Assembly (NCBI GenBank): GCA_026419405.1
Contig: JANZZL010000129.1
Span: 1 to 45,993 of the forward strand
Direction of reading: 5' to 3'
Length of the DNA stretch: 45,993 bases
Source of the DNA: Paracoccaceae bacterium
Lineage (GTDB): Bacteria; Pseudomonadota; Alphaproteobacteria; Rhodobacterales; Rhodobacteraceae
Under the pieces are notes generated by a model. The model ran no database searches and was not told where the DNA came from. It saw nothing but the letters and a program-made list of their open reading frames with translations. How positions within the stretch are numbered: the first letter of the stretch is position 1; each line of letters begins with the position of its first letter. Shown here in pieces: positions 25,158-32,897 of this stretch. Both the position numbers and the translations under genes were made by a program.

Positions 25158-27241
25158 GTCCGGTCGTCCTTGCGCAGAAGCAGGATGCTGCCGTCGTCCT
25201 GCATGACGGCATCGAAGGGGGCGGTAACGACGGTCGAGGTCTCGCGCTCGACGATCACCGCCGGCCCGGTCACCCGGTCGCCGGGGCCGAGGGCCGGGCG
25301 GTCGAAGAGACCGGCCTCGAGGAAGGCCGCCGAGGAGGGGTCGAAGACCGGGCGCGTCGCGGCGGGGGCGACCTCTCTGCGGCCGGTCGTGAGCGCGATG
25401 CGCTCCGGCGCGGGGCGCTCGTCGGCGGCGCGGACCGAGAGCGTGACGATCTCGATCTCCACGCCCGGCAGCCCGTCGATGGCGCGGCCGAAGAACCGCG
25501 CGTAGGCCTCGAGGAAGCGCGCCCGGATCTCCTCGGCGTCGTCGGCCGCAAAGGCGCGGTCGGGCAGCGGCACGGGGATCTCCCATCCCTGGCCGCGGTA
25601 GCGCATGAAGGCGGTGACCTCGCAGCGGATCGCCGCGTCGGTTCCCTGCCGGACGAAGCCCGTCGCCTGCGCCCTGAGCGCGGAGACGAGCGCGTTCATC
25701 GCCGGCGCATCGAAGGCCGACAGCGGCGTGAGGCGCGAGGCGAGCGCCTCGTAGCCGAAGGGCGCCCTGAGAAAGCCGATGGCCGATCCCACGCCGGCGC
25801 CGGGCGGGATCAGGCAGCGGCCGATGCCGAGCTTCTCGCAGAGCCGCGCGGCATGCAGCGGTGCCGCGCCGCCGAAGGCGACCATCACGTTGCCGGCGAT
25901 GTCGCGACCGTTCTCGACGGCATGGACACGCGCGGCATTGGCCATGTTCTCGTCCACCACCTCGGCGATGCCGAAGGCGGCGGCCTCGGGCGAAAGCCCC
26001 AGCCGCCCGGCCACGTCGCGCCGGATCGCGGCCTCGGCGAGGTCGGGGGCGAGCCGGATCGCCCCGCCCGCGAAGTTCGCCGGATCGATCTTGCCCAGCA
26101 TCAGGTCGGCATCGGTGATCGTGGGCCGCTCGCCGCCGCGCCGGTAGCAGGCCGGCCCCGGCTCGGACCCGGCGCTCTCGGGGCCGGTCTGGATGCGGCC
26201 CATCGCATCGACCCAGGCGATCGAGCCGCCGCCGGCGCCGATCTCGATCATCTCGATCACCGGGATCGAGATCGGCATCCCCGACCCCTTCGCGAAGCGC
26301 GTCGTGCGCGCCACCTCGAAGGTGCGCGCCGTCTTGGGACGGAAGTCCTCGATCAGGCAGATCTTGGCCGTGGTGCCGCCCATGTCGTAGCTCACCACCT
26401 TCCCGAGCCCGAAGCGCTGCGCGACATCGGCCGCGAAGATCGCGCCGCCGGCGGGCCCCGATTCGACCAGCCGCACCGGGAACTCGGCCGCCGTCTCCAC
26501 CGAGACCAGCCCGCCGCCCGAGTGGATCATGAACACCGGGCAGGCCGCGCCGCGGTCGCGCAGGCGGCTGCGCAGCCGGGTGAGGTAGTCGGCCATCAGC
26601 GGCCGCACGTAGGCATTGGCGCAGACGGTGTTGAAGCGCTCGAACTCGCGCATCTGCGGCGAGACCTCGGCCGAGATCGACACCGGCAGGCCGGTCTGCG
26701 CCGCGATCACCTCGCGCGCGCGGCGTTCGTGCGCGGGGTTGACGTAGGCATGCAGGAAGCCCACCGCCACCGCCCCGTAGCCGCCCTCGGCGATGCGACC
26801 GGCGACCGCGGCCAGCGCCGCCTCGTCGAGCGGCAGCAGCTCCTGCCCCTCGGCGCCGATCCGGCCGGGAACGGTGAAGCGGTCCTCGCGCGGCACGAGC
26901 GGCGCCGGCAGGGTCAGGTTCAGGTCGTAGTGGTCGAAGCGGCTCTCGGTGCGCATCTCGATCACGTCGCGGAAGCCCTCGGTGGTCACGAAGGCCACCC
27001 GGGCGCCGCGCCGCTCGATCAGCGCGTTGGTCGCCAGCGTCGTGCCGTGAATCACGAGCTGGAGGTCGGCGAAGCCGATGCCCGCCTCGGCGAGCACGAT
27101 CTCCATGCCGTCGAGGATCGCCTGCTCGGGCGCGGCGTAGTTGGTCAGCACCTTGGTCGAGAACAGCCGCCCGCCGGCGTCGAGCGCGATGTCGGTGAAG
27201 GTGCCGCCGATGTCGGCGCCGAGTCGGATCGAGGGGGTCAT
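25154..27241 (-). CDS. hyuA: Hydantoinase A/5-oxoprolinase-family ATPase subunit
   Basis: A 695-residue protein with Hydant_A_N (about 5-180), Hydantoinase_A (about 200-490) and a C-terminal domain. The ASKHA-type phosphate loop Asp-Ile-Gly-Gly-Thr-Phe-Thr-Asp lies at residues 10-17. A Gly-Thr-Thr-Leu-Ala-Thr-Asn-Ala motif lies near 69-76 and a second phosphate element Asp-Met-Gly-Gly-Thr-Thr-Ala-Lys near 290. It would bind ATP and phosphorylate or activate the cyclic amide for ring opening with HyuB. It is coupled by ATGA overlaps to the ThDP-enzyme gene before it and to hyuB after it. No acetone-carboxylase third (gamma) subunit is seen, which favours the hydantoinase/oxoprolinase type. Confidence 0.9.
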   Translation of the reverse strand: MTPSIRLGADIGGTFTDIALDAGGRLFSTKVLTNYAAPEQAILDGMEIVLAEAGIGFADLQLVIHGTTLATNALIERRGARVAFVTTEGFRDVIEMRTESRFDHYDLNLTLPAPLVPREDRFTVPGRIGAEGQELLPLDEAALAAVAGRIAEGGYGAVAVGFLHAYVNPAHERRAREVIAAQTGLPVSISAEVSPQMREFERFNTVCANAYVRPLMADYLTRLRSRLRDRGAACPVFMIHSGGGLVSVETAAEFPVRLVESGPAGGAIFAADVAQRFGLGKVVSYDMGGTTAKICLIEDFRPKTARTFEVARTTRFAKGSGMPISIPVIEMIEIGAGGGSIAWVDAMGRIQTGPESAGSEPGPACYRRGGERPTITDADLMLGKIDPANFAGGAIRLAPDLAEAAIRRDVAGRLGLSPEAAAFGIAEVVDENMANAARVHAVENGRDIAGNVMVAFGGAAPLHAARLCEKLGIGRCLIPPGAGVGSAIGFLRAPFGYEALASRLTPLSAFDAPAMNALVSALRAQATGFVRQGTDAAIRCEVTAFMRYRGQGWEIPVPLPDRAFAADDAEEIRARFLEAYARFFGRAIDGLPGVEIEIVTLSVRAADERPAPERIALTTGRREVAPAATRPVFDPSSAAFLEAGLFDRPALGPGDRVTGPAVIVERETSTVVTAPFDAVMQDDGSILLLRKDDRT

Positions 27242-28905
27242 TCTGCTCCTTTCCGGGCCAGGGCCGCGGCGCGGATCTGGCTCAGCGTCTGGCGGGGCGT
27301 CAGCGCCTCGGCGGCGACCGCGAGATCGAGCACCGCGCCGCTGGCCGAGGCGCGGGCGCGGGCGAAGGCGGGCGCGAAGTCGGCGGTCCGCTCCACCCGC
27401 TCGGCGTGGAACCCGTGGGCGTGGGCAAGACGCACGAAGTCGGGGTTCGCAAGGTCGGTGCCCGAGACGCGGCCGGGATAGGCGCGTTCCTGATGGGCGC
27501 GGATCGTGCCGTAGGTGCCGTTGTTCAGGATCAGCACGATGGGCTGCGCGCCCGCCTGCGCGGCGGCGGCAAGTTCGGGGGCGGTCATCTGGAAGTCGCC
27601 GTCGCCGGCGAAGCAGACGACGCAGCGGTCGGGGTGGGCGACCTTCGCGGCGATCGCCGCCGGCAGCCCGTAGCCCATGGCCCCCGACTGCGGCGCGAGC
27701 AGCCGCGCCTGCGGGCCGAAGCGGAAGAACTTGTTCGGCCAGGCGGTGAAGTTGCCCGCGCCGTTGGTCAGGATCGCATCCGCCGGCAGCACCGCGCGCA
27801 GCTGCGCCATGACCTCGCCCATGTCGACCGGCGAGGGCTGGGGCGGCAGGTCGAAGGTCGCCTCCCAGGCCGCGCGCGCCCGGGCCCGCCAGTCCGCCCA
27901 GGTGCCGCGCACCGGGGCGAGCGCGGCGGCGAAGGCGTTGGGCCCGGCCTGGATCGCGATGTCGGGGATGTAGACCTTGCCGAGCTCGCGGTCGGATGCA
28001 TGGACGTGGATGAGCTTCTGCCGCGGCCGCGGCACCTCGAACAGCGTGTAGCCCTCGGTCGAGATCTCGCCGAAGCGCGTGTTGACCGCCAGAACCACGT
28101 CGGCCTCGGCCAGCGTGGCGCGCACGCCGGGGGCCAGGCCGAGCCCGAGGTCGCCCGCGTAGCAGGGGGAATGGTTGTCGAACATGTCCTGGCAGCGCAG
28201 CGCCGCCAGCACCGGGATGTCGGACGCCTCGGCGAAGGCCTGCAGCGCCGCGCGCCCCGCGGCCGTCCAGTTGCAGCCGCCGATCAGGATCGCCGGACGG
28301 GAGGCGGCGGCGAGCAGCTCCCGCGCCGCGGCGAGCGCGCCCGGCTCGGGGGCGGGTTCGGCCAACGGCGGCGGCGCGGCGAGCGGAGCGGCCGCGGTGC
28401 GGGCGCTGAGCACGTCCTCGGGCAGGGCGACGACCACCGGCCCCGGCCGCCCCGAGAGCGCCGTGCTCCAGGCCCGGGCGAGGATCTCGGGGATCCGGTC
28501 GGGATGGTCGATCTCGACCGCCCACTTTGCCATGCTGGCGAAGACGGCGCGGTAGTCGAGCTCCTGGAAGGCCTCGCGCCCGCGCATGCGGGTCGCCACC
28601 TGGCCGACGAACAGGATCATCGGCGCGGAATCCTGCATCGCGGTGTGCACGCCGATCGCGGCGTTGGTGGCGCCGGGGCCGCGGGTGACGAGACAGATGC
28701 CCGGCGCGGCCGTGAGCTTGCCCCAGGCGGCAGCCATGAAGGCGGCGCCGCCCTCGTGCCGGCAGGTGACGAAGTCGAGCCGGCCGGCCGTGTCGTGGAG
28801 CGCGTCGAGCAGCGCAAGGTAGCTCTCGCCCGGCACGCCGAAGGCCTTCCGCGCGCCGAGGCCCAGCAGGCACTCCGCCACCAGCCGCCCGCCGTTCATC
28901 GCCAT
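27238..28905 (-). CDS. Thiamine-diphosphate-dependent enzyme (acetolactate synthase-like)
   Basis: A 555-residue ThDP enzyme of the acetohydroxyacid synthase/benzoylformate decarboxylase superfamily. The N-terminal PYR domain carries the cofactor-activating Glu51 in Cys-Arg-His-Glu-Gly-Gly-Ala. A central TPP_M domain follows, then a PP domain with Ala-Gly-Asp-Gly-Asp-Phe and a downstream Asn-Asn-Gly-Thr-Tyr-Gly. Glyoxylate carboligase has Val at the Glu51 position, so this is not a typical Gcl. No small regulatory subunit gene is near, so it is unlikely to be IlvB. A 2-oxo-acid decarboxylase following the aminotransferase is the most economical guess. The ATG at 28905 has GGGAGG about ten bases upstream. 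First gene of the operon. Confidence 0.85.
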   Translation of the reverse strand: MAMNGGRLVAECLLGLGARKAFGVPGESYLALLDALHDTAGRLDFVTCRHEGGAAFMAAAWGKLTAAPGICLVTRGPGATNAAIGVHTAMQDSAPMILFVGQVATRMRGREAFQELDYRAVFASMAKWAVEIDHPDRIPEILARAWSTALSGRPGPVVVALPEDVLSARTAAAPLAAPPPLAEPAPEPGALAAARELLAAASRPAILIGGCNWTAAGRAALQAFAEASDIPVLAALRCQDMFDNHSPCYAGDLGLGLAPGVRATLAEADVVLAVNTRFGEISTEGYTLFEVPRPRQKLIHVHASDRELGKVYIPDIAIQAGPNAFAAALAPVRGTWADWRARARAAWEATFDLPPQPSPVDMGEVMAQLRAVLPADAILTNGAGNFTAWPNKFFRFGPQARLLAPQSGAMGYGLPAAIAAKVAHPDRCVVCFAGDGDFQMTAPELAAAAQAGAQPIVLILNNGTYGTIRAHQERAYPGRVSGTDLANPDFVRLAHAHGFHAERVERTADFAPAFARARASASGAVLDLAVAAEALTPRQTLSQIRAAALARKGAE

Positions 28906-28985
28906 CCGGTGCTGCCTCCCGTGGTCGTCGCCGGGGTCGCCCGGCCCTGGCCATGCTGCACCGGCGGCCGCGGGCGGAAAAGGAA

Positions 28986-28999
28986 GTTCCGAAAGGAAC
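28986..28999. terminator. Small hairpin between aldolase and ThDP operon
   Basis: GTTCC-GAAA-GGAAC forms a perfect 5-bp stem. On the minus strand, the direction of the aldolase gene, it is followed by TTCCTTTT, so it may act as a weak intrinsic terminator or attenuator between the aldolase gene and the ThDP operon. The stem is short, so confidence is low. It lies next to the candidate LysR site. Confidence 0.3.
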
Positions 29000-29002
29000 G
29001 CG

Positions 29003-29016
29003 AAAGTTCTACTTTG
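29003..29016. promoter_or_regulatory. Candidate LysR operator, ThDP-hyuAB promoter
   Basis: AAAG-TTCTA-CTTTG lies 98-111 bases before the ThDP-enzyme start. It is identical at 13 of 14 positions to AAAG-TTCTG-CTTTG inside the large palindrome upstream of the LysR gene (minus strand, 31745-31767). Such a match in two otherwise GC-saturated spacers suggests that the same regulator binds both. Confidence 0.6.
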
Positions 29017-29038
29017 TGATCGCTGCGGCGCGCCGGCC

Positions 29039-29824
29039 TCACTCCGGGCGGAACTGCGCGACGAGCGCGTCCGAGCCGCGGGCGAGCAGCCCGAGGTCCG
29101 AGCCGACGGCGACCATGCGGAAGCCGCCGGCCAGGCAGCGCTCGGCCTCCTCGCGCACGGGGGCGAGGATGCCGGCGGCCTTGCCGGCGGCGCGGGCCGC
29201 GTCGGCGACCGCGGCAATGGCCGCGCGCACCGGCGCCGCGCCGGGGTCGCCCATGTGGCCGAGGTTGGTCGACAGGTCGCCGGGGCCGACGAAGAGCACA
29301 TCCACCCCCGGCACGGCGGCGATGGCCGCTGCCGCCGCCACGCCCGCGGCGCATTCGATCTGCACGGCGAGAAGCTGCCGCTGCTGGCAGGTGGCGTGAT
29401 AGTCGCGCACGCGCCCGAAGCCATTGGCCCGGTGCGCGACCGAGAAGCCGCGGAAGCCCTCGGGCGCATAGCGCATCGCGGCGACGAGCGCCCGCGCCTG
29501 GTCGGCACTGCGGACGTTGGGCACCATCAGGCTGCGGGCGCCGGCATCGAGGAACTGCTTGACGAGGACCGGATCGTCCGAGGGCAGCCGCACCACGGGT
29601 TCGCATCCCGGCCAGGCGCCCGCCGCCTGAAGCTGCGCCACCACGCTGCGCAGGTCGTTCGGGCTGTGCTCGCCGTCGATCAGCAGCCAGTCCGCCCCGG
29701 ATCCCGCGACGATCTCGGTCGTCAGCGCCGAGGCCAGCGAGCACCAGATGCCGATGGCCGGCCGGTCGGCGGCCAGAAGCTGCTTCAGGGGGTTGTCGCG
29801 CTCGCGCAGGATCCGCATCTGCAT
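29039..29824 (-). CDS. HpcH/HpaI-family class II pyruvate aldolase (GarL/RhmA-like)
   Basis: A 261-residue HpcH/HpaI aldolase. Family members cleave 2-keto-3-deoxy sugar acids to pyruvate plus an aldehyde using a divalent metal. The key residues by family comparison are His53 (Ile-Asp-Gly-Glu-His-Ser), Arg79 (Val-Arg-Leu-Pro), metal ligands Glu157 (Gln-Ile-Glu) and Asp183 (Val-Gly-Pro-Gly-Asp-Leu-Ser). The 26-residue Glu-Asp spacing equals that of HpaI. With a GarR-like reductase divergent from it, the aldehyde product may be tartronate semialdehyde, as for GarL. RhmA or HpaI-type substrates remain possible. The ATG at 29824 is preceded by AAGGACGG. Its promoter holds a palindromic GntR-type site. 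Confidence 0.88.
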   Translation of the reverse strand: MQMRILRERDNPLKQLLAADRPAIGIWCSLASALTTEIVAGSGADWLLIDGEHSPNDLRSVVAQLQAAGAWPGCEPVVRLPSDDPVLVKQFLDAGARSLMVPNVRSADQARALVAAMRYAPEGFRGFSVAHRANGFGRVRDYHATCQQRQLLAVQIECAAGVAAAAAIAAVPGVDVLFVGPGDLSTNLGHMGDPGAAPVRAAIAAVADAARAAGKAAGILAPVREEAERCLAGGFRMVAVGSDLGLLARGSDALVAQFRPE

Positions 29825-29841
29825 GGAGGCCGTCCTTTACT

Positions 29842-29857
29842 TGTATGATGTCATACA
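29842..29857. promoter_or_regulatory. GntR/FadR-type palindromic operator
   Basis: TGTATGA-TG-TCATACA is a perfect 7+7 inverted repeat with a two-base centre. It lies in the 77-base divergent spacer between the aldolase (start 29824) and GarR-like (start 29902) genes. AT-rich sites with GTATGA/TCATAC arms are typical of FadR-subfamily GntR regulators. The only such regulator in the window is the FCD protein at 17755-18480, so it is the likely ligand (inference). Confidence 0.65.
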
Positions 29858-29901
29858 TATACTGCGGGCGGTGGCAGCGCTTGGCAACGGGGGAATCGCG
29901 C

Positions 29902-30795
29902 ATGGATATCGGATTCATCGGGCTGGGGGTCATGGGCGCGCCGATGGCGGGGCATCTCGCCGCCGCCGGGCACCGGATCCGCACCTCGCTCAACCGCGCG
30001 CCCCTGCCGCAGGGCCTTGCGGCCGAGGTCCTGCCCGACCCGGCAGCGGTCGCCGCGGCCTCGGAGGCGGTGATCCTGATGCTGCCCGACACGCCCGACG
30101 TGGTGCGCGTGCTGACCGGGCCGCGGGGCGTGATCGGGGGCCTGCGCCCCGGCGCGCTGGTCATCGACATGAGCACGATCGACCCGGGCGAGACCCGGCG
30201 CCTCGCGGCGGCCGTGCGGGAGGCGGGGGGCGCCTTCCTCGACGCGCCGGTGTCGGGGGGCGAGGTCGGGGCGCGGAACGCGACGCTGACGATCATGGTC
30301 GGCGGCGCGCCGGCGGATTTCGAGCGTGCCCTGCCGCTGTTCCGGACGCTGGGGCGGAACATCACCCTCGTCGGCGAAACCAGCGGGGCAGGGCAGACCT
30401 GCAAGCTCGCCAACCAGATCGTGGTGGCGCTGACCATCGAGGCGGTGGCCGAGGCGCTGGTCTTCGCCGCCCGCGCCGGCTGCGACCCCGCGCGGGTGCG
30501 CGCGGCGCTGATGGGCGGCTTCGCGGCCAGCCGCGTGCTCGAGGTCCACGGCGAGCGCATGATCGCGCGCCGCTTCGAGCCGGGGTTCCGCATCCGCCTG
30601 CACCAGAAGGATCTCGGCCTCGCGCTCGGTGCGGCCCGGGCACTGGGGCTCGCGCTGCCCGCCACCGCCGCCGCGCAGGAGCTGTTCAGCGCCTGCCACG
30701 CGCTCGGGCTCGCCGATGCGGACCATTCGGCGCTGGTGCGGGTGATCGAGACCCTTGCCGGCCGCACCCTCGCCGGTCAGGCGCCGGCCGGCTGA
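29902..30795 (+). CDS. garR: 2-hydroxy-3-oxopropionate (tartronate semialdehyde) reductase-like
   Basis: A 297-residue beta-hydroxyacid dehydrogenase. The NAD(P) loop Gly-Phe-Ile-Gly-Leu-Gly-Val-Met-Gly covers residues 4-12. Substrate signature Asp-Ala-Pro-Val-Ser-Gly-Gly is at 114-120 and the catalytic Lys168 lies in Cys-Lys-Leu-Ala-Asn-Gln. Similarity to E. coli GarR (294 aa) extends to Phe-Glu-Pro-Gly-Phe-Arg-Ile and Ala-Asp-His-Ser-Ala-Leu near the end. It would reduce tartronate semialdehyde to D-glycerate. 3-hydroxyisobutyrate dehydrogenase is the main alternative. The start at 29902 follows GGGGGAA; its 3' end overlaps the convergent LysR gene by 19 bases. Confidence 0.85.
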   Translation: MDIGFIGLGVMGAPMAGHLAAAGHRIRTSLNRAPLPQGLAAEVLPDPAAVAAASEAVILMLPDTPDVVRVLTGPRGVIGGLRPGALVIDMSTIDPGETRRLAAAVREAGGAFLDAPVSGGEVGARNATLTIMVGGAPADFERALPLFRTLGRNITLVGETSGAGQTCKLANQIVVALTIEAVAEALVFAARAGCDPARVRAALMGGFAASRVLEVHGERMIARRFEPGFRIRLHQKDLGLALGAARALGLALPATAAAQELFSACHALGLADADHSALVRVIETLAGRTLAGQAPAG

Positions 30796-31688
30796 GTCGC
30801 CGACCAGTCCTGCGCCAGCATCCAGCGGTGCAGGGCGGAGACCGAGCGCACCCGCAGCCGCGCCCGCGTGGAGATCAGGAAGAAGCCGGGGATCTGGTCC
30901 TCGGGCATGTCCGCCAGCGCGTCGAGCCCGAGCGGGGCGACGAGCCGGCCCGCCGCGATGTCCTCCTCGGCGTCGAGCCGCGAGATCAGGCCGACGCCCA
31001 GCCCCTGATGCGTCGCGCGCCGCATCGTCGCGGCGTCGTCGAAGGTCAGGCCCCGCTGCAGCTCGCCCGCCGCGACGCCGAGGTGGCGCAGGATGTCCGG
31101 CCACAGCCGCTTCGACCGCGCCGGCTGGAGCAGGCTCTGGCGCAGCAGGTCCTCGGGCTGCCGGATGCCCTCGGCCAGTTCGGGGCGGCAGCAGATCACC
31201 TTGGGGTCGCGCATCAGCAGGTGGCAGGGACGGTCGCCCGCCGCGCCGTAGCCCCACTGCACGGCAAGGTCGATCTGCGCGGCCTCAAGGTCGGTGAGGT
31301 CGATCATGGTCGTCAGCCCGATCTCGGCCTCGGGCACGGCGCGGCGGAATTCGGCCAGGCGCGGCATGAGGTAGCGCGTGCCGAAGTAGGGGCTGACGTT
31401 GAGGTTGATCCGCTCGCGCTCGGCCTGCGCCGATGCCCGGCGCACGCCTTCCGCGAATTCCTCGAACCCGGCGTTGAGGTGATGGGCGAGCGTGATCCCC
31501 CGTTCGGTCAGGCGCACCCCGCGCCCCTCGCGCTCGGTCAGCGCCACGCCCAGCCATTCCTCGAGCAGCCTGACCTGCTGGCCGACCGCCTGCGGCGAGA
31601 CGAGCAGATCCTCCGCCGCCGCCCGCATCGACCGGCGCCGCGCGAAGGCATGGAAGGCGCGCAGGGCATTCAGGGGCGGAAGCTTCAT
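30777..31688 (-). CDS. LysR-family regulator (GcvA-like)
   Basis: A 303-residue LysR protein of the GcvA/AmpR-like branch. The N-terminus Leu-Pro-Pro-Leu-Asn-Ala-Leu-Arg-Ala-Phe is typical, with the helix-turn-helix within residues 1-60 (Val-Ser-Pro-Gln-Ala-Val-Gly-Gln-Gln-Val-Arg-Leu-Leu-Glu). The effector domain starts near 95 (Ile-Asn-Leu-Asn-Val-Ser-Pro-Tyr-Phe-Gly). The ATG at 31688 gives the canonical length. A 23-bp palindrome lies 57-79 bases upstream. The same core occurs before the ThDP-hyuAB operon and the SDR2-aap genes, so this is probably the cluster's activator (inference). Confidence 0.88.
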   Translation of the reverse strand: MKLPPLNALRAFHAFARRRSMRAAAEDLLVSPQAVGQQVRLLEEWLGVALTEREGRGVRLTERGITLAHHLNAGFEEFAEGVRRASAQAERERINLNVSPYFGTRYLMPRLAEFRRAVPEAEIGLTTMIDLTDLEAAQIDLAVQWGYGAAGDRPCHLLMRDPKVICCRPELAEGIRQPEDLLRQSLLQPARSKRLWPDILRHLGVAAGELQRGLTFDDAATMRRATHQGLGVGLISRLDAEEDIAAGRLVAPLGLDALADMPEDQIPGFFLISTRARLRVRSVSALHRWMLAQDWSATQPAGA

Positions 31689-32703
31689 GCGGTTGCGGGC
31701 GGTCTCTCTCTCGCTGCCCGGCCAAGCCTAGCACCGTTGCGGGAAATGCAAAGCAGAACTTTGCATTCCCACCGCCGCGGCCCGTCCTGCCGGCGGCCGC
31801 GGGAGGCACCCTGTCCGGCTCTGGCTGCATCCAGCGGCTGATCTCGTGGTGCAGGCGGCCGGTCGTGCCGGTGACGAAGATGACGTGGAGCGCCGCGCCG
31901 GCGAGCCGCCCGAGCCAGATGGGGAGCCAGCTCATCGACTGGCGGAAGGCGCCATGGAGGCCGGCGGGGCGCTGCTCGCGACGGGCATGTCGGGGCCCCG
32001 GTCCGAGAAGACGGGCGACGGCGCCGCGCAGGGCCGCCGGCACGATCAGCCAGGCCCAGGCGCGGGCCTGGCCGGGCGTGTGGAAGGCCCGCATCGCCGC
32101 GCCGGTCCGGACGAGCCAGGAGAGCCGCGTGCCGGTGCCGACCGCGGCGCCGCGCCTCTGCGCGCCGGGCCGGATCAGCACCGCGGCGACGATCCAGGCG
32201 AAGGCGCTGGCCCCCAAGGCCTGCTGCGCAAGCTTGCCGCCGGCCGAGAGACGCGTCGGATCGGCCGGGGGAACGATCTCCAGCCTGTGGCCCAACGGCT
32301 CCCGCACCTCGGTGGGGGCGATGCAAGCGACCGAGCAGGTCATGGACGTGCCGGCACCGCGGCACCCGGCGATGCGGTCGGGGCGCGCGTTGTGCCATGC
32401 GCCGGAGGCATCCCCGGTCCACCGACCCGCGCCGAAGAGCTCGGGAGCACGGCCCCCCTCGGGCCCGGCGAGGATCACGTTCCGGTCCGTCTGCCGAAGC
32501 GCGACCCCCACGGCGGGGGCGTCGAGGCTTGCCGCGGCGGTCCCCTCCGCGGCGTCGTGGGCCTCGTCCGAGGCGCCCTCGCCGGGGACGACGGCAAACC
32601 GCCCGGTGCGCCGGGCGGAGGAGACCGCATGCGCCGCCGCCGGAAGCGGCGCCGCAAGGGAAAGGGCGGCGGCAGCGGCCACCGATGCCGGCGCTCTGCG
32701 CAT
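31285..32703 (-). CDS. Unrecognised exported/membrane protein, 3' end unresolved
   Basis: From the ATG at 32703 an open frame starts with a signal-peptide-like segment (residues 1-26, ending Ala-Ala-Ala-His-Ala). It has high third-position GC to about 31780 and includes three hydrophobic stretches, the last near Leu-Pro-Ile-Trp-Leu-Gly-Arg-Leu-Ala-Gly. Beyond 31780 codon use collapses, and the frame runs on through the LysR promoter palindrome into lysR in another frame, stopping only at 31285. A real gene should end near 31730-31780. A TAG at 31728-31730 would fit after a one-base frameshift. I do not recognise the family. It may be a decayed or mis-sequenced gene, or chance. Confidence 0.3.
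   Translation of the reverse strand: MRRAPASVAAAAALSLAAPLPAAAHAVSSARRTGRFAVVPGEGASDEAHDAAEGTAAASLDAPAVGVALRQTDRNVILAGPEGGRAPELFGAGRWTGDASGAWHNARPDRIAGCRGAGTSMTCSVACIAPTEVREPLGHRLEIVPPADPTRLSAGGKLAQQALGASAFAWIVAAVLIRPGAQRRGAAVGTGTRLSWLVRTGAAMRAFHTPGQARAWAWLIVPAALRGAVARLLGPGPRHARREQRPAGLHGAFRQSMSWLPIWLGRLAGAALHVIFVTGTTGRLHHEISRWMQPEPDRVPPAAAGRTGRGGGNAKFCFAFPATVLGLAGQRERDRPQPHEASAPECPARLPCLRAAPVDAGGGGGSARLAAGGRPAGQAARGMAGRGADRARGARGAPDRTGDHARPSPQRRVRGIRGRRAPGIGAGRARADQPQRQPLLRHALPHAAPGRIPPRRARGRDRADDHDRPHRP
31745..31767. promoter_or_regulatory. 23-bp palindrome upstream of lysR
   Basis: AATGCAAAG (31745-31753), CAGAA, CTTTGCATT (31759-31767): a perfect 9-bp inverted repeat. GGGA and CCC extend it outward with one bulged A. 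It lies 57-79 bases upstream of the LysR start, in a local AT-rich patch. Symmetry and place suit an autoregulatory LysR operator. A hairpin terminator for the gene before it is less likely because no T-tract follows. Confidence 0.65.
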
Positions 32704-32825
32704 GGCCGTCACCGCGTGCTGCGGGATCCGGGGGGCGACGGCGTGCTCGCGGCTGGCGGCGCGGGCGCTGCAAGTGCCGACGGGGGTCGTCCACCATCGA
32801 CGCAGAAAGCGACAAAAAGAATCGG

Positions 32826-32853
32826 CCTTTACATTGTTGAGTGTTGTTGTCAG
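32826..32853. promoter_or_regulatory. Candidate promoter(s) for hemP and the divergent frame
   Basis: An AT-rich island (about 32805-32850) lies between the unrecognised minus-strand frame and hemP. On the plus strand TTTACA (32828-32833), 17 bases, then CAGGAT (32851-32856) resembles a -35/-10 pair. On the minus strand CTGACA (32848-32853), 16 bases, then TAAAGG (32826-32831) does likewise. I see no convincing Fur, Irr or RirA box. These are pattern matches only. Confidence 0.35.
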
Positions 32854-32897
32854 GATCGTGGCGCAAGATCAGCCGACGCTTCATGCACGGGAACGGG

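Noticed and set aside
25154-27241. Acetone/acetophenone carboxylase large subunit
   Set aside because: Such systems need a gamma-type or extra subunits, and none is encoded next to hyuA/hyuB here.
27238-28905. Glyoxylate carboligase
   Set aside because: Attractive beside GarR, but the activating Glu is present at position 51 where Gcl carries Val.
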